From positions 847,892-911,891 of the forward strand of contig PADB01000010.1 in NCBI GenBank assembly GCA_002700365.1: a stretch of 64,000 nucleotides of DNA, given 5' to 3'. This stretch comes from Kordiimonas sp. GTDB taxonomy: Bacteria > Pseudomonadota > Alphaproteobacteria > Sphingomonadales > Emcibacteraceae. Below, piece by piece: positions 16,220 to 25,567 of this stretch. Positions within the stretch are counted from its first letter, which is position 1. Each line of letters opens with the position of its first letter. Under the pieces are notes generated by a model. It saw only the letters and a program-made list of their open reading frames with translations. It was not told where the DNA came from and searched no databases. The position numbers were made by a program, and so were the translations under genes.

Positions 16220-17629
16220 ATGGAAATTTTGTGCCGCCTTTGGGCGGGCATATTATTTCTCGCGACAGCAATAGGCATGCTTTGCGTACGTTGGCTAACA
16301 CAGGTGATGGTTGGCCTTATTTGTCTGATCCTCGCGGTGTTGATCTGGCTGGTGATATTATATTGGCCAAAGGATGTACCGCCATTGGTCTTTACGCCCG
16401 TGACTTTTCAAAGCCTTAACGGTTGGATGGCGCAGGATCACGGGCCATCCCTGCAGGCATTACAACAATCCTGTCAGCCTTATGTGAAGGGTGAGCGCGA
16501 CTGGTTAGAACAGGATCCGCGCATAGGGCACAGTTGGCGGGAAGTCTGTATTCAGGGAATGGCTGTTTCTGTGGATGACCCTGTAGAAGTGCGTGAATTT
16601 TTCGAACAGAACTTTCAACCTTACCAAGTGACTGCCGGGCATGAACAAACCGGCCTTCTGACGGGGTATTATATACCTCGCTTACGAGGAAGTTTTGTCA
16701 AGACGGATCGCTATAATGTGCCTATTTACAAAAAGCCAGAAAACCTGGTCACCATCGACCTTGGTCATTTTAATCAGGATTGGACAGGTCAGACACTCAT
16801 AGGGCAGGTGAAAGATCGCCAGGTCATTCCCTACGCAGATCGCACGACCATAGAAGGGGGGTTTTTGGCCGGCCAGGGTCAGGAAATCATGTGGCTTGAT
16901 GATGCCATAGACGCCTTTTTTCTGCACATTCAGGGGTCAGGACTGGTGGAATTACCGGACGGTGAAGTGGTTCGGTTAGCGTATGCGGGGCGTAATGGTC
17001 ATCCTTATTTTGCAATTGGCCGTGAGCTTATTGAAAAAGAGGGCATTGCGCCGGAGCAGATGTCTATGCAGGTAATACGGGCCTGGCTGAAGGCGCATCC
17101 GGCACAGGCAACGGAACTGATGCAAAAAAATGCCGCTTTTATTTTCTTTTCTGTTCAAAAGGAAATTGCCGCTATTGGGACAGAGGCAGTCCCCTTAACA
17201 GCAGGACGCTCCCTCGCGGTTGACCGCCGTTTTTATCCCTTGGGATTGCCCTTATGGCTGGAAAGCACAATGCCAACGCCATTAGATTTACAGCTGGACG
17301 GTAAAGTACAACAACTAGATACAAAGAAAGGGGCCGTCCGTATCACAACAGATGGCGGCCCTCATTGCCCGGGGGATGTATCACCATGGGCACAAAAGCT
17401 ATCACAGCGTGACGATCTGATGCTTTCTTGTTTAATGATTACCCAAGATACAGGTAGTGCAATAACCGGGGCCTTGCGCGGTGATGTCTTTTTTGGTGAT
17501 AATGAGGGGGCGGCATTATGGGCGGGCCATATGAAGCAACCAGCGCAGTTTGTGATTCTAATACCGCGGATTGATGCGTCGGGTATCATCGCGCGGATTA
17601 TGGAGGCCGTCCCGGATCAGGATAATTAG
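16220..17629 (+). CDS. mltA: Membrane-bound lytic murein transglycosylase A
   Basis: Cleaves peptidoglycan glycan strands with formation of 1,6-anhydro-muropeptides. 469 aa. Two hydrophobic segments at the N-terminus (GILFLATAIGML and VGLICLILAVLIWLVILYW) would anchor it, in place of the lipoprotein signal of E. coli MltA. The MltA domain includes LLTGYYIPRLRGS and FFLHIQGSGLVELPDG. The C-terminal 3D barrel has the catalytic Asp within TQDTGSAITGALRGDVFFG. It follows the Tim44-like gene by 6 nt and is followed directly by the smr gene, a conserved alphaproteobacterial trio. Confidence 0.93.
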   Translation: MEILCRLWAGILFLATAIGMLCVRWLTQVMVGLICLILAVLIWLVILYWPKDVPPLVFTPVTFQSLNGWMAQDHGPSLQALQQSCQPYVKGERDWLEQDPRIGHSWREVCIQGMAVSVDDPVEVREFFEQNFQPYQVTAGHEQTGLLTGYYIPRLRGSFVKTDRYNVPIYKKPENLVTIDLGHFNQDWTGQTLIGQVKDRQVIPYADRTTIEGGFLAGQGQEIMWLDDAIDAFFLHIQGSGLVELPDGEVVRLAYAGRNGHPYFAIGRELIEKEGIAPEQMSMQVIRAWLKAHPAQATELMQKNAAFIFFSVQKEIAAIGTEAVPLTAGRSLAVDRRFYPLGLPLWLESTMPTPLDLQLDGKVQQLDTKKGAVRITTDGGPHCPGDVSPWAQKLSQRDDLMLSCLMITQDTGSAITGALRGDVFFGDNEGAALWAGHMKQPAQFVILIPRIDASGIIARIMEAVPDQDN

Positions 17630-17630
17630 C

Positions 17631-18320
17631 ATGAGCAGGAAATCGGCTAAGCCTTCACCATCAGAGCAGGCATTATGGCAACATGTGACGCGCCATGTCA
17701 CGCCGTTGACCGCTGAAGAGAAAGCGGCATGGGCGGCGGACGATATTGATTTTGCCGATATGATGTCTGTGTCCCCGGGAAATAAGAAGTCGTCCTCTTT
17801 GATGATTTCCGGCGGGCCTGTTAATAAAGACGGTCATATAGCTCCGCCGAAACGCAGGAAGTCAGAAGCCCGTGCTTACCGCTCACACGTGCCGCGGGGA
17901 CATGGACATAGTCAAACCGCACGCCCTGTGCCTCAAACCCCAAAGGGGCAGCCGGGATTTGTGGATAAAAAATGGCAACAAAAGTTACGGCGTGGAAAAG
18001 CGCATCCAGAAGCAGTTCTGGATCTACATGGCCGGACGCAAGAGCAGGCGTTTGACATCTTAAGGCGGTTTGTTTTTCATGCGGCATTGCGTGAATATCG
18101 CTGCATACTGGTTATCACAGGAAAAGGCCGGTCGCGTGTTCAGGATGAAGGGGATTTTTCGTCTGAGCAGTATGGAGAGCGGCGGGGTGTGCTGCGGGCC
18201 AGTTTGCCGGGCTGGATAGAGGGGACGGAATTGCGTCACCATGTTGTTTCTTATTTTTCAGCCAACCAGAACCACGGTGGCGAAGGGGCCTATTATCTGA
18301 TTTTGAAGCGGAAACGGTAA
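17631..18320 (+). CDS. Smr domain protein (DNA/RNA nuclease-like)
   Basis: A 229-aa protein with a disordered, Ser/Lys-rich N-terminal half and a C-terminal Smr (small MutS-related) domain from about residue 130. The motif LDLHGRTQEQAFDILRRF and the later VITGKGRSRVQDEG (the conserved TGxG) are the Smr hallmarks. The domain binds or nicks nucleic acid in known members; the substrate here is unknown. The start at 17631 lies just after the mltA stop; the open frame extends upstream inside mltA but without need. The XRE gene begins immediately after its stop. Confidence 0.9.
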   Translation: MSRKSAKPSPSEQALWQHVTRHVTPLTAEEKAAWAADDIDFADMMSVSPGNKKSSSLMISGGPVNKDGHIAPPKRRKSEARAYRSHVPRGHGHSQTARPVPQTPKGQPGFVDKKWQQKLRRGKAHPEAVLDLHGRTQEQAFDILRRFVFHAALREYRCILVITGKGRSRVQDEGDFSSEQYGERRGVLRASLPGWIEGTELRHHVVSYFSANQNHGGEGAYYLILKRKR

Positions 18321-18680
18321 ATGACACCCTTTGGCTTAAAAATACGGGAACTGCGTGCGGAACGGCAGATTAGTCAAAAGAAGATGGCGGCAGATTTGAA
18401 TGTTTCGGCAGCGTATCTATCAGCATTGGAACATGGTCATCGCGGCCAGCCACCATGGAGTCTGGTCCAAAAAATTATTAGTTACTTTAACATTATCTGG
18501 GATGAGGCCGAGGATTTAGAGAATCTGGCGCGTCTTTCACATCCACGCGTTGTCATTGATACATCGGGTTTAGATGCAGAGACGACAGAACTGGTCAACC
18601 ATTTGTCGCAGAAAGTAAGACGTTTATCAAAACCGACGGTTTTGCATATTTTAAGTCTGCTGAAAGAAGAAAAAAGTTAG
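18321..18680 (+). CDS. XRE-family helix-turn-helix regulator
   Basis: A 119-aa protein whose N-terminal half is an HTH_3 domain: IRELRAERQISQKKMAADLNVSAAYLSALE is helix 1 through the recognition helix. The C-terminal helical part (ETTELVNHLSQKVRRLSKPTVLHIL) may mediate dimerisation. It starts at the ATG directly after the smr TAA and is therefore probably co-translated. Its 3' end overlaps the convergent CNNM gene by 4 nt. The target genes are unknown; regulation of the tim44-like/mltA/smr unit is a guess from position. Confidence 0.85.
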   Translation: MTPFGLKIRELRAERQISQKKMAADLNVSAAYLSALEHGHRGQPPWSLVQKIISYFNIIWDEAEDLENLARLSHPRVVIDTSGLDAETTELVNHLSQKVRRLSKPTVLHILSLLKEEKS

Positions 18681-19963
18681 TTCTTCGGTTCTTTTTCGGT
18701 ACGCGCTGGTGGGGTAATCAAAATGGATATAACTTGATTACGCCGCCGTTTCAGCACTTCAAAAGTAAAATCATTATATCTGAATTTTTGTCCGGGTAAG
18801 GGGATAGTCTGGGCCTTGCTGATAATATATCCGGCAATGGTCGTGGCATCTTCATCGGAAAGGGACCAATCAAACTGCCGATTAAGATCACGAATAGGTG
18901 TGATCCCTTCTACCTTAATATTACCGTCTGTCTGGATTTGTATTTCTGTGTTGTGGGCATCATATTCGTCTGTGATGTCGCCAACGATTTCTTCTAGAAT
19001 ATCTTCCAGTGTAATGACACCCATAAAGGCCCCGTATTCATCAACCACAAGGGCAAAATGGGCTTTGCGCTCTAAAAAGGCGTTTAATTGTTCTTTGAGA
19101 CTGGTGACTTCCGGCACGAACCACGGTTCGGAGAGAATATCTGTAATTTGCAGTTTGTTAAAGACGCCGTCTTCTGCATGAACAGCGCGCAATACGTCCT
19201 TGGCGTGGAGGATACCAATAATATTATCCTGATCTTCCTGCCAGATGGGCAAGCGCGTATAGGGGCTGTTGCAGATTTGCTCAATAATCATATGGATGTC
19301 ATTGTCAAAATTAATCATTTCCACCGCTTTGCGATGGACCATAACATCTTCAAGTTTGATATCATCAAGATCAAGAATACTGCCCAGCATATAGCGATGT
19401 TCTTTGATGATACCGCCTTCTTCGGCATGTAAATCAATCGTGCCCCGTATCTCTTCATAGGAACTCAACACATTTTGTTGCGCGGTAATGTCAATGCCGA
19501 AAAGGCGTAATGTACGGCGGACGATGGCTTGAACCGTGCTGACGATTGGCGAAAATAAAATGACGCAAATGCGTATGGGGGCGGCCACCTTAAGCGATGT
19601 GCGTTCTGGGTTGGTAATAGCATATGTTTTGGGGAGCACCTCGGCAAATATCAGGACCATTGTGGTCATGGCCGCCGTGGCATAAAACACCCCGGCTTCA
19701 CCAAACAGTTGAATAAATAAACTGGTCGCCAGGGCTGACGCCATAATATTAACCAGATTGTTCCCCAACAGGATACTACCGATCAAACTTTCCGGATCAC
19801 TGGTAAGCTTTTCGACTAATGTGGCTTTAATATTGCCATCATTGGACATTTTCCGCAGGTTAGCCCGTGATGATGCTGTTAGTGCTGTTTCCGACCCGGA
19901 AAAGAAGGCGGAAATCATTAATAACATTATGACACAAAGCCCAATGAAGATTAATTCATCCAT
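18677..19963 (-). CDS. CNNM/CorC-type membrane protein with CBS pair
   Basis: HlyC/CorC family, 428 aa. The N-terminal DUF21/CNNM domain (residues 1 to about 190) has helices LIFIGLCVIMLLMISAFFSGSETALTASSR, with the conserved FFSGSETALT, and LLGNNLVNIMASALATSL. A CBS pair follows (VMVHRKAVEMI...TRLPIWQEDQDNIIGILHAKDVLRA and FALVVDEYGAFMGVITLEDILEEIVGDI). A C-terminal CorC_HlyC domain closes the protein. CNNM homologues transport or sense Mg2+; divalent-ion handling is the likely role. It follows aroB by 11 nt on the minus strand, so aroK-aroB-cnnm may form one operon. Confidence 0.92.
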   Translation of the reverse strand: MDELIFIGLCVIMLLMISAFFSGSETALTASSRANLRKMSNDGNIKATLVEKLTSDPESLIGSILLGNNLVNIMASALATSLFIQLFGEAGVFYATAAMTTMVLIFAEVLPKTYAITNPERTSLKVAAPIRICVILFSPIVSTVQAIVRRTLRLFGIDITAQQNVLSSYEEIRGTIDLHAEEGGIIKEHRYMLGSILDLDDIKLEDVMVHRKAVEMINFDNDIHMIIEQICNSPYTRLPIWQEDQDNIIGILHAKDVLRAVHAEDGVFNKLQITDILSEPWFVPEVTSLKEQLNAFLERKAHFALVVDEYGAFMGVITLEDILEEIVGDITDEYDAHNTEIQIQTDGNIKVEGITPIRDLNRQFDWSLSDEDATTIAGYIISKAQTIPLPGQKFRYNDFTFEVLKRRRNQVISILITPPARTEKEPKN

Positions 19964-19974
19964 TTCATTGCCTC

Positions 19975-21141
19975 TTATTCATCATTGGCTGATAAGGGTA
20001 TATTCTTCAAAAGATTGTCCATGACGTCCTGTATCAGCATGGGGTCTACATCCTGCGTGATAAAGGACTGACCAATGGCACGGGCCAGAATAAAAGTCAG
20101 TCGCCCACCTTCGACTTTTTTATCCTGCGACATATGATGTAGCAAAGATGTCAATCCTAACTTTGCTTCTGCAATGGGATGGGACGGGTCCTGTGGTGTG
20201 ATTGGTAAACCGACAGCACGGAAATGTGCAACAATACGTTGCAGATCGTCAGGTGGGCAAATGCCCATTTTCACTGATACGGTGAAGGCCGTAATGATAC
20301 CCAGCGCAACCGCCTCACCATGAAGAAGAGTACTAGAATAATTAGTTTCTGCTTCGAAAGCATGCCCGAATGTATGACCTAGATTGAGCAGTGCGCGTTG
20401 GCATTTTTCTGTTTCGTCTTGGGCCACAATGGAGGCTTTTGATTGTACGCTTTTGAGAATGGCGGTTTGTTGGGCATCTTTGTCCCCGTTTAATAGTTTC
20501 TCGCCATTCTTTTCTAACCAGGCAAAGAATTCAGGGTCATTTATCAGGCCGTATTTAACAACTTCTGCATACCCGGCGCGTAATTGTCGTTTCGGTAGGC
20601 TATCTAAGGCGGTGGTATCTGCCAAAACAAGACGGGGCTGGTGGAAACTACCGATCAGATTTTTCCCATAGCTGGTATTGATGCCTGTTTTGCCACCGAC
20701 AGAACTGTCAACCTGCGACAGCAAAGTGGTAGGAATTTGTATAAAATCTATACCGCGACGCAAGATACTGGCGGCGAAGCCCGTTAGATCTCCAATGACC
20801 CCGCCGCCCAACGCGATGACCATATCTTTCCGTTCCAATCGAAACCCGAGCAGTTGATCCAGGAGCTGTTCTAAATGGGAAAAGCTTTTGGTGCTTTCCC
20901 CGGCGGGTAAAATAATGGTTTCAAAGCTGATATTGTTATCGTGCAATGTGTTGGTGAGCCGGGACAGGCAGACCTTCGCCACATTTTCATCGGTCACGAT
21001 AACGGTATGAGGGTTATGCAACAGGGAAGAAATAATCTGACCGGCGGACTCTATGAGGTTTTGCCCGACGAGGATGTCGTAGCTACGTTCTCCCAAAGAG
21101 ACATGAACTTTTTTGGTGTCGGGGTCTAGGGTATCAGTCAT
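19975..21141 (-). CDS. aroB: 3-dehydroquinate synthase
   Basis: Second step of the shikimate pathway, NAD+- and metal-dependent. About 388 aa. The NAD-binding GGGVIGDLTGFAASI, the substrate-binding QIPTTLLSQVDSSVGGKTGIN and the metal-binding LNLGHTFGHAFE (His) are present, as is the second metal His in LLHGEAVALG. I placed the start at the ATG at 21141 (MTDTLDPDTKKVHVSLGERSY); the open frame continues far upstream through aroK. It overlaps the aroK end by 8 nt, indicating coupling. Confidence 0.97.
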   Translation of the reverse strand: MTDTLDPDTKKVHVSLGERSYDILVGQNLIESAGQIISSLLHNPHTVIVTDENVAKVCLSRLTNTLHDNNISFETIILPAGESTKSFSHLEQLLDQLLGFRLERKDMVIALGGGVIGDLTGFAASILRRGIDFIQIPTTLLSQVDSSVGGKTGINTSYGKNLIGSFHQPRLVLADTTALDSLPKRQLRAGYAEVVKYGLINDPEFFAWLEKNGEKLLNGDKDAQQTAILKSVQSKASIVAQDETEKCQRALLNLGHTFGHAFEAETNYSSTLLHGEAVALGIITAFTVSVKMGICPPDDLQRIVAHFRAVGLPITPQDPSHPIAEAKLGLTSLLHHMSQDKKVEGGRLTFILARAIGQSFITQDVDPMLIQDVMDNLLKNIPLSANDE

Positions 21142-21835
21142 GGGAAGAATTTTTCTGTGCAGGGGTTGTCGTAAAGTCGGTGTGTCCGGCCGCCGGGCCG
21201 GTGGCAAGATAGTTGTTGATTGCTTCAATAAGTGAATCCACAACGTCATCATGGGGACCCAAACCAGTTTCAACGGTAAGGTTGGCTTCGGCATAAATGG
21301 GATAGCGTTTGTCGGCCAGTGCCCGAAGAATTTCAGCCGGATTGCCTTCTTTGAGTAAAGGGCGTGTGTCTTTGCGGCTAGTGCGTTCTACCAGAAGGGG
21401 GACATCAGCCTTCAACCAGACAGATAAGGCACAATCTTTAATCCGGGTACGGGTTTCTTCATCCATAAAGGCCCCACCTCCGGTGGCGATAACCTGTGGT
21501 GTGCCGTCTAACAGTCTTTTCATCACACGCCGTTCGCCCTTGCGGAATTCATCTTCGCCAAATTTTTCAAATATTTCCGTGATGGATTGACCCGCTGCGG
21601 TTTCTATTTCTGTATCAGAATCAACAAATGTCCACCCCAGCCTTTTAGCCAGCCGAATGCCGATGGTTGATTTTCCACAGCCCATTAATCCCACGAGGAC
21701 AATGGAACGGTCCAATGGTTGCCGAAGTTTGGGTTGTGTCCGGCCAGAACGGGGGTGGCGTTTCACCTTTGATGCGGTGGATGTTGTCCGCCCTCGCTTA
21801 GGAGCAGACTTTTTGCGTTTTTGCTGTGTTTTCAT
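21134..21835 (-). CDS. aroK: Shikimate kinase
   Basis: Phosphorylates shikimate with ATP. The P-loop GLMGCGKST is at residues 49-57. The shikimate-binding FVDSDTEIE, the FGEDEFRKGERRVM segment and the GGGAFMDEETR glycine loop follow, then the lid Arg within RTSRKDTRPLL. At 233 aa it is some 50 residues longer than the usual ~175: the first 45 residues are Lys/Arg-rich (KRKKSAPKRGR and onward), and a short tail follows the core. The extension could be disordered or bind nucleic acid or membrane; a start downstream of it has no better signal. First gene of aroK-aroB. Confidence 0.94.
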   Translation of the reverse strand: MKTQQKRKKSAPKRGRTTSTASKVKRHPRSGRTQPKLRQPLDRSIVLVGLMGCGKSTIGIRLAKRLGWTFVDSDTEIETAAGQSITEIFEKFGEDEFRKGERRVMKRLLDGTPQVIATGGGAFMDEETRTRIKDCALSVWLKADVPLLVERTSRKDTRPLLKEGNPAEILRALADKRYPIYAEANLTVETGLGPHDDVVDSLIEAINNYLATGPAAGHTDFTTTPAQKNSSHD

Positions 21836-22061
21836 CTGTGTTGAATTCTATATCTTTACCTTTCAGTCTTACCACGTCTTAAGGCAAAGGGGAAAGTTCC
21901 TTATGCGATCGTATAGATGAAATAGGGATTTGATAAAAGAATATAAGGCGTGACATGAAAAAGGGGTCTTGAAAAGAACAAATTTCCCCGGCACTCTAGT
22001 CTGGATTAAGAATAATTCCATTCTGCAACGCGTGGCGACATAACAGGCATATGACAGACAG

Positions 22062-22202
22062 ATGAGCAAATTCTGGCTAATACTCTTTTTACTGACATTG
22101 GGCGGTGTTCTGGGGGGGGCCGTCTTTTTAATGAATTGGGATATTCCCGCACCGACCCAACGGGTGGAAACGATTATCGATAACGATCGTTTTCCGCGTT
22201 AA
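22062..22202 (+). CDS. Small single-pass membrane protein (46 aa)
   Basis: An ATG at 22062 opens a 46-codon frame, MSKFWLILFLLTLGGVLGGA and onward, with one hydrophobic helix (about residues 4-24) and a polar tail PAPTQRVETIIDNDRFPR. It ends 3 nt before the 716-aa gene, pointing to co-translation. My recollection is that short proteins with a PAPxxxVExxIPDDRFPR-like tail occur at this aroK-side position in other Alphaproteobacteria, but I could not check. It is divergent from aroK; the 226-nt gap between them should hold both promoters. Confidence 0.7.
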   Translation: MSKFWLILFLLTLGGVLGGAVFLMNWDIPAPTQRVETIIDNDRFPR

Positions 22203-22205
22203 GCC

Positions 22206-24356
22206 ATGGACAGACAATTATTGTTATACAGGGCGTTTTTGTTTTTTTGTGTGTCTGTAATGGCTCCAGTCGTTACGCCGCAGATACTACAGGCAGAAAG
22301 CAGCCCTGCGATCCTACCGTCTTCTACAGTAGAAGCGAATGTAACGGCCAGTGATCGCCACAGTGATCGCCGCGGGGATTATCGTGATGGGCATATGGCG
22401 GCATCCGGATCTTCGGAACCAGCGCGCGCGGTGGGTTTGCCACAGTCTATTTTATTTCCGAGTTCACAGCCTGGCCCTTATTTGCCGCCTCAGGTGCTGC
22501 CAGAACAAAATCCTGTTTTAGAACAGCAGGTGCGTCATCCGGGCGGCGCGGATAACGGACAGGCCCCTGTGGCAGAAAGTACGTTCGTTGAAGACCAGAC
22601 TCAGCCCAACGTGATGGGACAAGATTTGGCGGGGCAGGGGACGGCGATGAACGAAGCGCAAGCGGGAAGGGCGTCTGACATATCGGCGGGCCTGGATGAC
22701 ATTATGGGAGAGGCCCTTGCGGAACTGGACCCGCAAAGTCTGGGGGTGCTCAGCAATGCCGAAAGCGGTTTATCCTATGAGATGTGGCAGGGCAGCGATA
22801 GCGAGCAAATTGTTAAACTATTGACCAAGCTTCCATATTTTCGTGAGGGTGGTTCACCACGCTTACAGTCTTTGCAGCGCCGTTTGTTATTAACAGCGGC
22901 CCGCCCCCCTGTACAAGGCCCGCTCTCTGAACAAGATTTATTGGGGCCATCGTTAGATAAGGTTAAACCTGCGCTGGCACAGCAGAATATGCTGAAGGCG
23001 CGGCTAGAACAATTACAGCGACAGGGCGCACTTTATGACCATTTGCGCTTTTTGGATCTTCTCTCCCCTGAAGATGTCCATATCACATCTGCGGTGGAGG
23101 CATATTTACTGGGTGGTCGTTATAAAGAGGCCTGCACATTTGCCCATATCATGCTGGAACAAGAAAGTGACCCTTATTGGATGAAGGTCGTGGCATTTTG
23201 TCGGGTGATGGAAGGTCATAATGCCGGGGCAGCACTCGCCATTGATGTGTTAAGAGAACAGGGCGTTGAAGATGATGTCTTCTTTGACTTGTTACAGATG
23301 CTGATCCGCGGAGAGACGTCACCTGATCTGGCATATTTGGCGAGCTACAATCAATTAGACGCTTTGTCCTATGCGATGATGCGGGTATTGGGGCAGGCCC
23401 CGCCCAAAGAATTATGGCCGTTAATGTCGCCGCAAATGCATACCGCAATGGCAACTCACCCAGTATTAAGTGCGGAAGAAAGATTACCGCTTGCGTTTGA
23501 AGCGTATAAGGCTGGACATATTGGGCCTGATATCATGCGGGGATTATTAATGGTTCCGCAATTCACGCCCATACAATTAGAAACCGCAGGTGCTACAGCA
23601 GAAATTGATATGGGCGTGCGAAACGAAGCATTGTTATATCAGGCTGCCTTACAACGTGCTGATGACCTGAGCCGGTTACAATTATTACGTCCTATGTCAG
23701 CGCGGGCACAGCAGGCGGGTCATTTGGCGTTAATGGCCCCTTTATACAAAGAGATCGTTCAGGCCATTGCTCCTGCAACGGATGTGGCCGGGCAGGCGGG
23801 GTTGATTGTACGATTATTATTGTTAAGCGAGGCGGCGGATGAGGCTGTGTCGTGGTATAATCTTGTGCGCCAGAATGCTTATAGCGGGGATATACGTGCC
23901 ACAAAGGGACTATTGGACATATGGCCACTTTTATTAGTGGCACTGGACCACCCAGAGGTCGCCTGGTCAACGGAGATATTGGAATTATGGTGGAACAGTC
24001 TGCTGGTTTTGTCGCCGCAGGAACGGGCTGCACGGGCCACATTATTTTACGTTATTTGTGAGGCGTTGGGAAAAGAGGTCCCGGAAGCAGCGTGGCAGAA
24101 GCTGGCCGGGACGGCATCGGTAACGAATAATGGTCAATCTTCTTCATATGCGACCTGGCGTGGGCTGATGCAGGCGGCGCAGCGTGGTCGTCAGGGTGAA
24201 TTGGTGCTTTACAGCTTGCTCACATTAGGGGAGAAGGGCGTTGCGTCAGCGACCCCCGCGGTTATTAGCACGATAGTCAGGGCTTTACGTGAAGCCGGGC
24301 TGGAAGAAGATGCACGTGCTCTTGCGCTGGAAGTATTAGTCTCTCGCGGTTTCTAA
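22206..24356 (+). CDS. Large exported protein of unknown function (716 aa)
   Basis: A signal peptide is visible (AFLFFCVSVMAPVVTPQILQAES, cleavage probably after LQA). Residues about 30-170 are low-complexity and Pro/Gln/Gly/Glu-rich. From about 180 the sequence is almost entirely helical with Leu/Ala-rich repeats (for example LLGGRYKEACTFAHIMLEQE and AGAALAIDVLREQG), suggesting an alpha-solenoid of TPR-like hairpins reaching the C-terminus. No catalytic motif is seen. It probably works in the periplasm or at the envelope. It is 3 nt downstream of the 46-aa membrane protein and upstream of the Xer recombinase. I do not recognise a named family. Confidence 0.8.
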   Translation: MDRQLLLYRAFLFFCVSVMAPVVTPQILQAESSPAILPSSTVEANVTASDRHSDRRGDYRDGHMAASGSSEPARAVGLPQSILFPSSQPGPYLPPQVLPEQNPVLEQQVRHPGGADNGQAPVAESTFVEDQTQPNVMGQDLAGQGTAMNEAQAGRASDISAGLDDIMGEALAELDPQSLGVLSNAESGLSYEMWQGSDSEQIVKLLTKLPYFREGGSPRLQSLQRRLLLTAARPPVQGPLSEQDLLGPSLDKVKPALAQQNMLKARLEQLQRQGALYDHLRFLDLLSPEDVHITSAVEAYLLGGRYKEACTFAHIMLEQESDPYWMKVVAFCRVMEGHNAGAALAIDVLREQGVEDDVFFDLLQMLIRGETSPDLAYLASYNQLDALSYAMMRVLGQAPPKELWPLMSPQMHTAMATHPVLSAEERLPLAFEAYKAGHIGPDIMRGLLMVPQFTPIQLETAGATAEIDMGVRNEALLYQAALQRADDLSRLQLLRPMSARAQQAGHLALMAPLYKEIVQAIAPATDVAGQAGLIVRLLLLSEAADEAVSWYNLVRQNAYSGDIRATKGLLDIWPLLLVALDHPEVAWSTEILELWWNSLLVLSPQERAARATLFYVICEALGKEVPEAAWQKLAGTASVTNNGQSSSYATWRGLMQAAQRGRQGELVLYSLLTLGEKGVASATPAVISTIVRALREAGLEEDARALALEVLVSRGF

Positions 24357-24439
24357 TGTTCGCGGGGAAGATCGCCGATATACTGTAGGTATGCATTAAG
24401 AGTAGGTGATGCTAACTGAAGGTCCATGAGATAGGGTGA

Positions 24440-25438
24440 ATGATGTCGTCAGAGACGTTGCCGTTAACAGCAGACCTGGTGCTGACAGAAGCATTCATAG
24501 AAATGCAGGCAGGGGAGCGCGGGGCGGCGCTGAATACCCTTGAGGCATATGGCCGCGATATTATGCAGTTCTTGGAAGAAGCCCGGACTTTGTTCCCACA
24601 ACAAGCCCAGTCACCTTATATCCTGACACACGTGACCACCGATGACCTGCGCCGTTATTTTAGCGCACTAGACGCGCAGGGTTTGGCCCGTAGCACGCTA
24701 TATCGTAAGCTGTCATGTTTACGACAACTGTTTATTTTTTTACAATTAGAACGGTATCGTAATGATAATCCTGCTTTGGCACTGGAGGGACCCTTGCCGT
24801 CCCGTTCTTTGCCGAAATTTCTGTCAGAACAACAAGTTATGGCCTTGTTAGACCAGGCGAAGGCTGAAGCAACGCAAAAACAAGACCTCAAATCTTATCG
24901 CTTACAATTATTGATTGAATTGTTATATGCAACGGGCTTGCGTGTCAGTGAATTGGTCAGTTTGCCTTTGGCAACGATCCGTGGGGCTTTACAGCAGGGC
25001 CAACCTTATTTGTATGTTGTGGGTAAGGGCAATAAGGAACGGATCGTTCCTTTAAGCCCCCGGGCTCTTGCCTGTTTAGAGAATTATATTACTTATTTAA
25101 ATCCAGCGGCGGGGGAGAAATGGCTCTTTCCATCCCGGGGCAAAGCAGGCCATTTGACCCGACACCGTTTTGGGCAGCTTTTAAAAGAATTAGGTATGCG
25201 CGCGGGCTTACCGACAAAAAAATTATCACCGCATGTTGTACGACATGCCTTTGCGACACATCTATTATCCAATGGGGCGCATTTGCGCGCGGTGCAGCAA
25301 TTATTGGGGCATGCAGATATTACGACAACGCAAATTTATACTCATGTGTTGGAAGATGAGATGCGTCAGTTGGTACAGGAACAGCACCCGCTGGCGGAAA
25401 AGAGGCGTGGTCGCCGCATTGTGGGCGAAGAAAAATAA
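24440..25438 (+). CDS. xerD: Tyrosine recombinase of the XerC/XerD type
   Basis: Site-specific recombinase that resolves chromosome dimers at dif. 332 aa. The N-terminal SAM-like DNA-binding domain (residues 1 to about 125) contains LEAYGRDIMQFLEEA and LYRKLSCLRQLFIFL. The catalytic set is visible: Arg in ATGLRVSELVSLP, Lys in VVGKGNKERIVPL, HVVRHAFATHLL (His-x-x-Arg), LLGHADITTTQIYTHV (His and nucleophilic Tyr). XerD is preferred over XerC from the aroK-aroB neighbourhood, but the two are hard to separate by eye. No integrase-like attachment sites are near. Confidence 0.88.
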   Translation: MMSSETLPLTADLVLTEAFIEMQAGERGAALNTLEAYGRDIMQFLEEARTLFPQQAQSPYILTHVTTDDLRRYFSALDAQGLARSTLYRKLSCLRQLFIFLQLERYRNDNPALALEGPLPSRSLPKFLSEQQVMALLDQAKAEATQKQDLKSYRLQLLIELLYATGLRVSELVSLPLATIRGALQQGQPYLYVVGKGNKERIVPLSPRALACLENYITYLNPAAGEKWLFPSRGKAGHLTRHRFGQLLKELGMRAGLPTKKLSPHVVRHAFATHLLSNGAHLRAVQQLLGHADITTTQIYTHVLEDEMRQLVQEQHPLAEKRRGRRIVGEEK

Positions 25439-25567
25439 GGCTTGTCATCGCCCTGCAAGGCAGTAAAGTGCCGGGGAGATGATATGATTGTCACGAAAAT
25501 GACATGAATGACATGGAAGTGATCCGGGGAAGTAACCGGGGACTGTATTGAGGGAAGCAAAGATCAA

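Noticed and set aside
24440..25438. Integrase of a mobile element
   Set aside because: The protein has the XerC/XerD length and domains and sits among housekeeping genes; no attachment-site repeats or cargo genes were seen.
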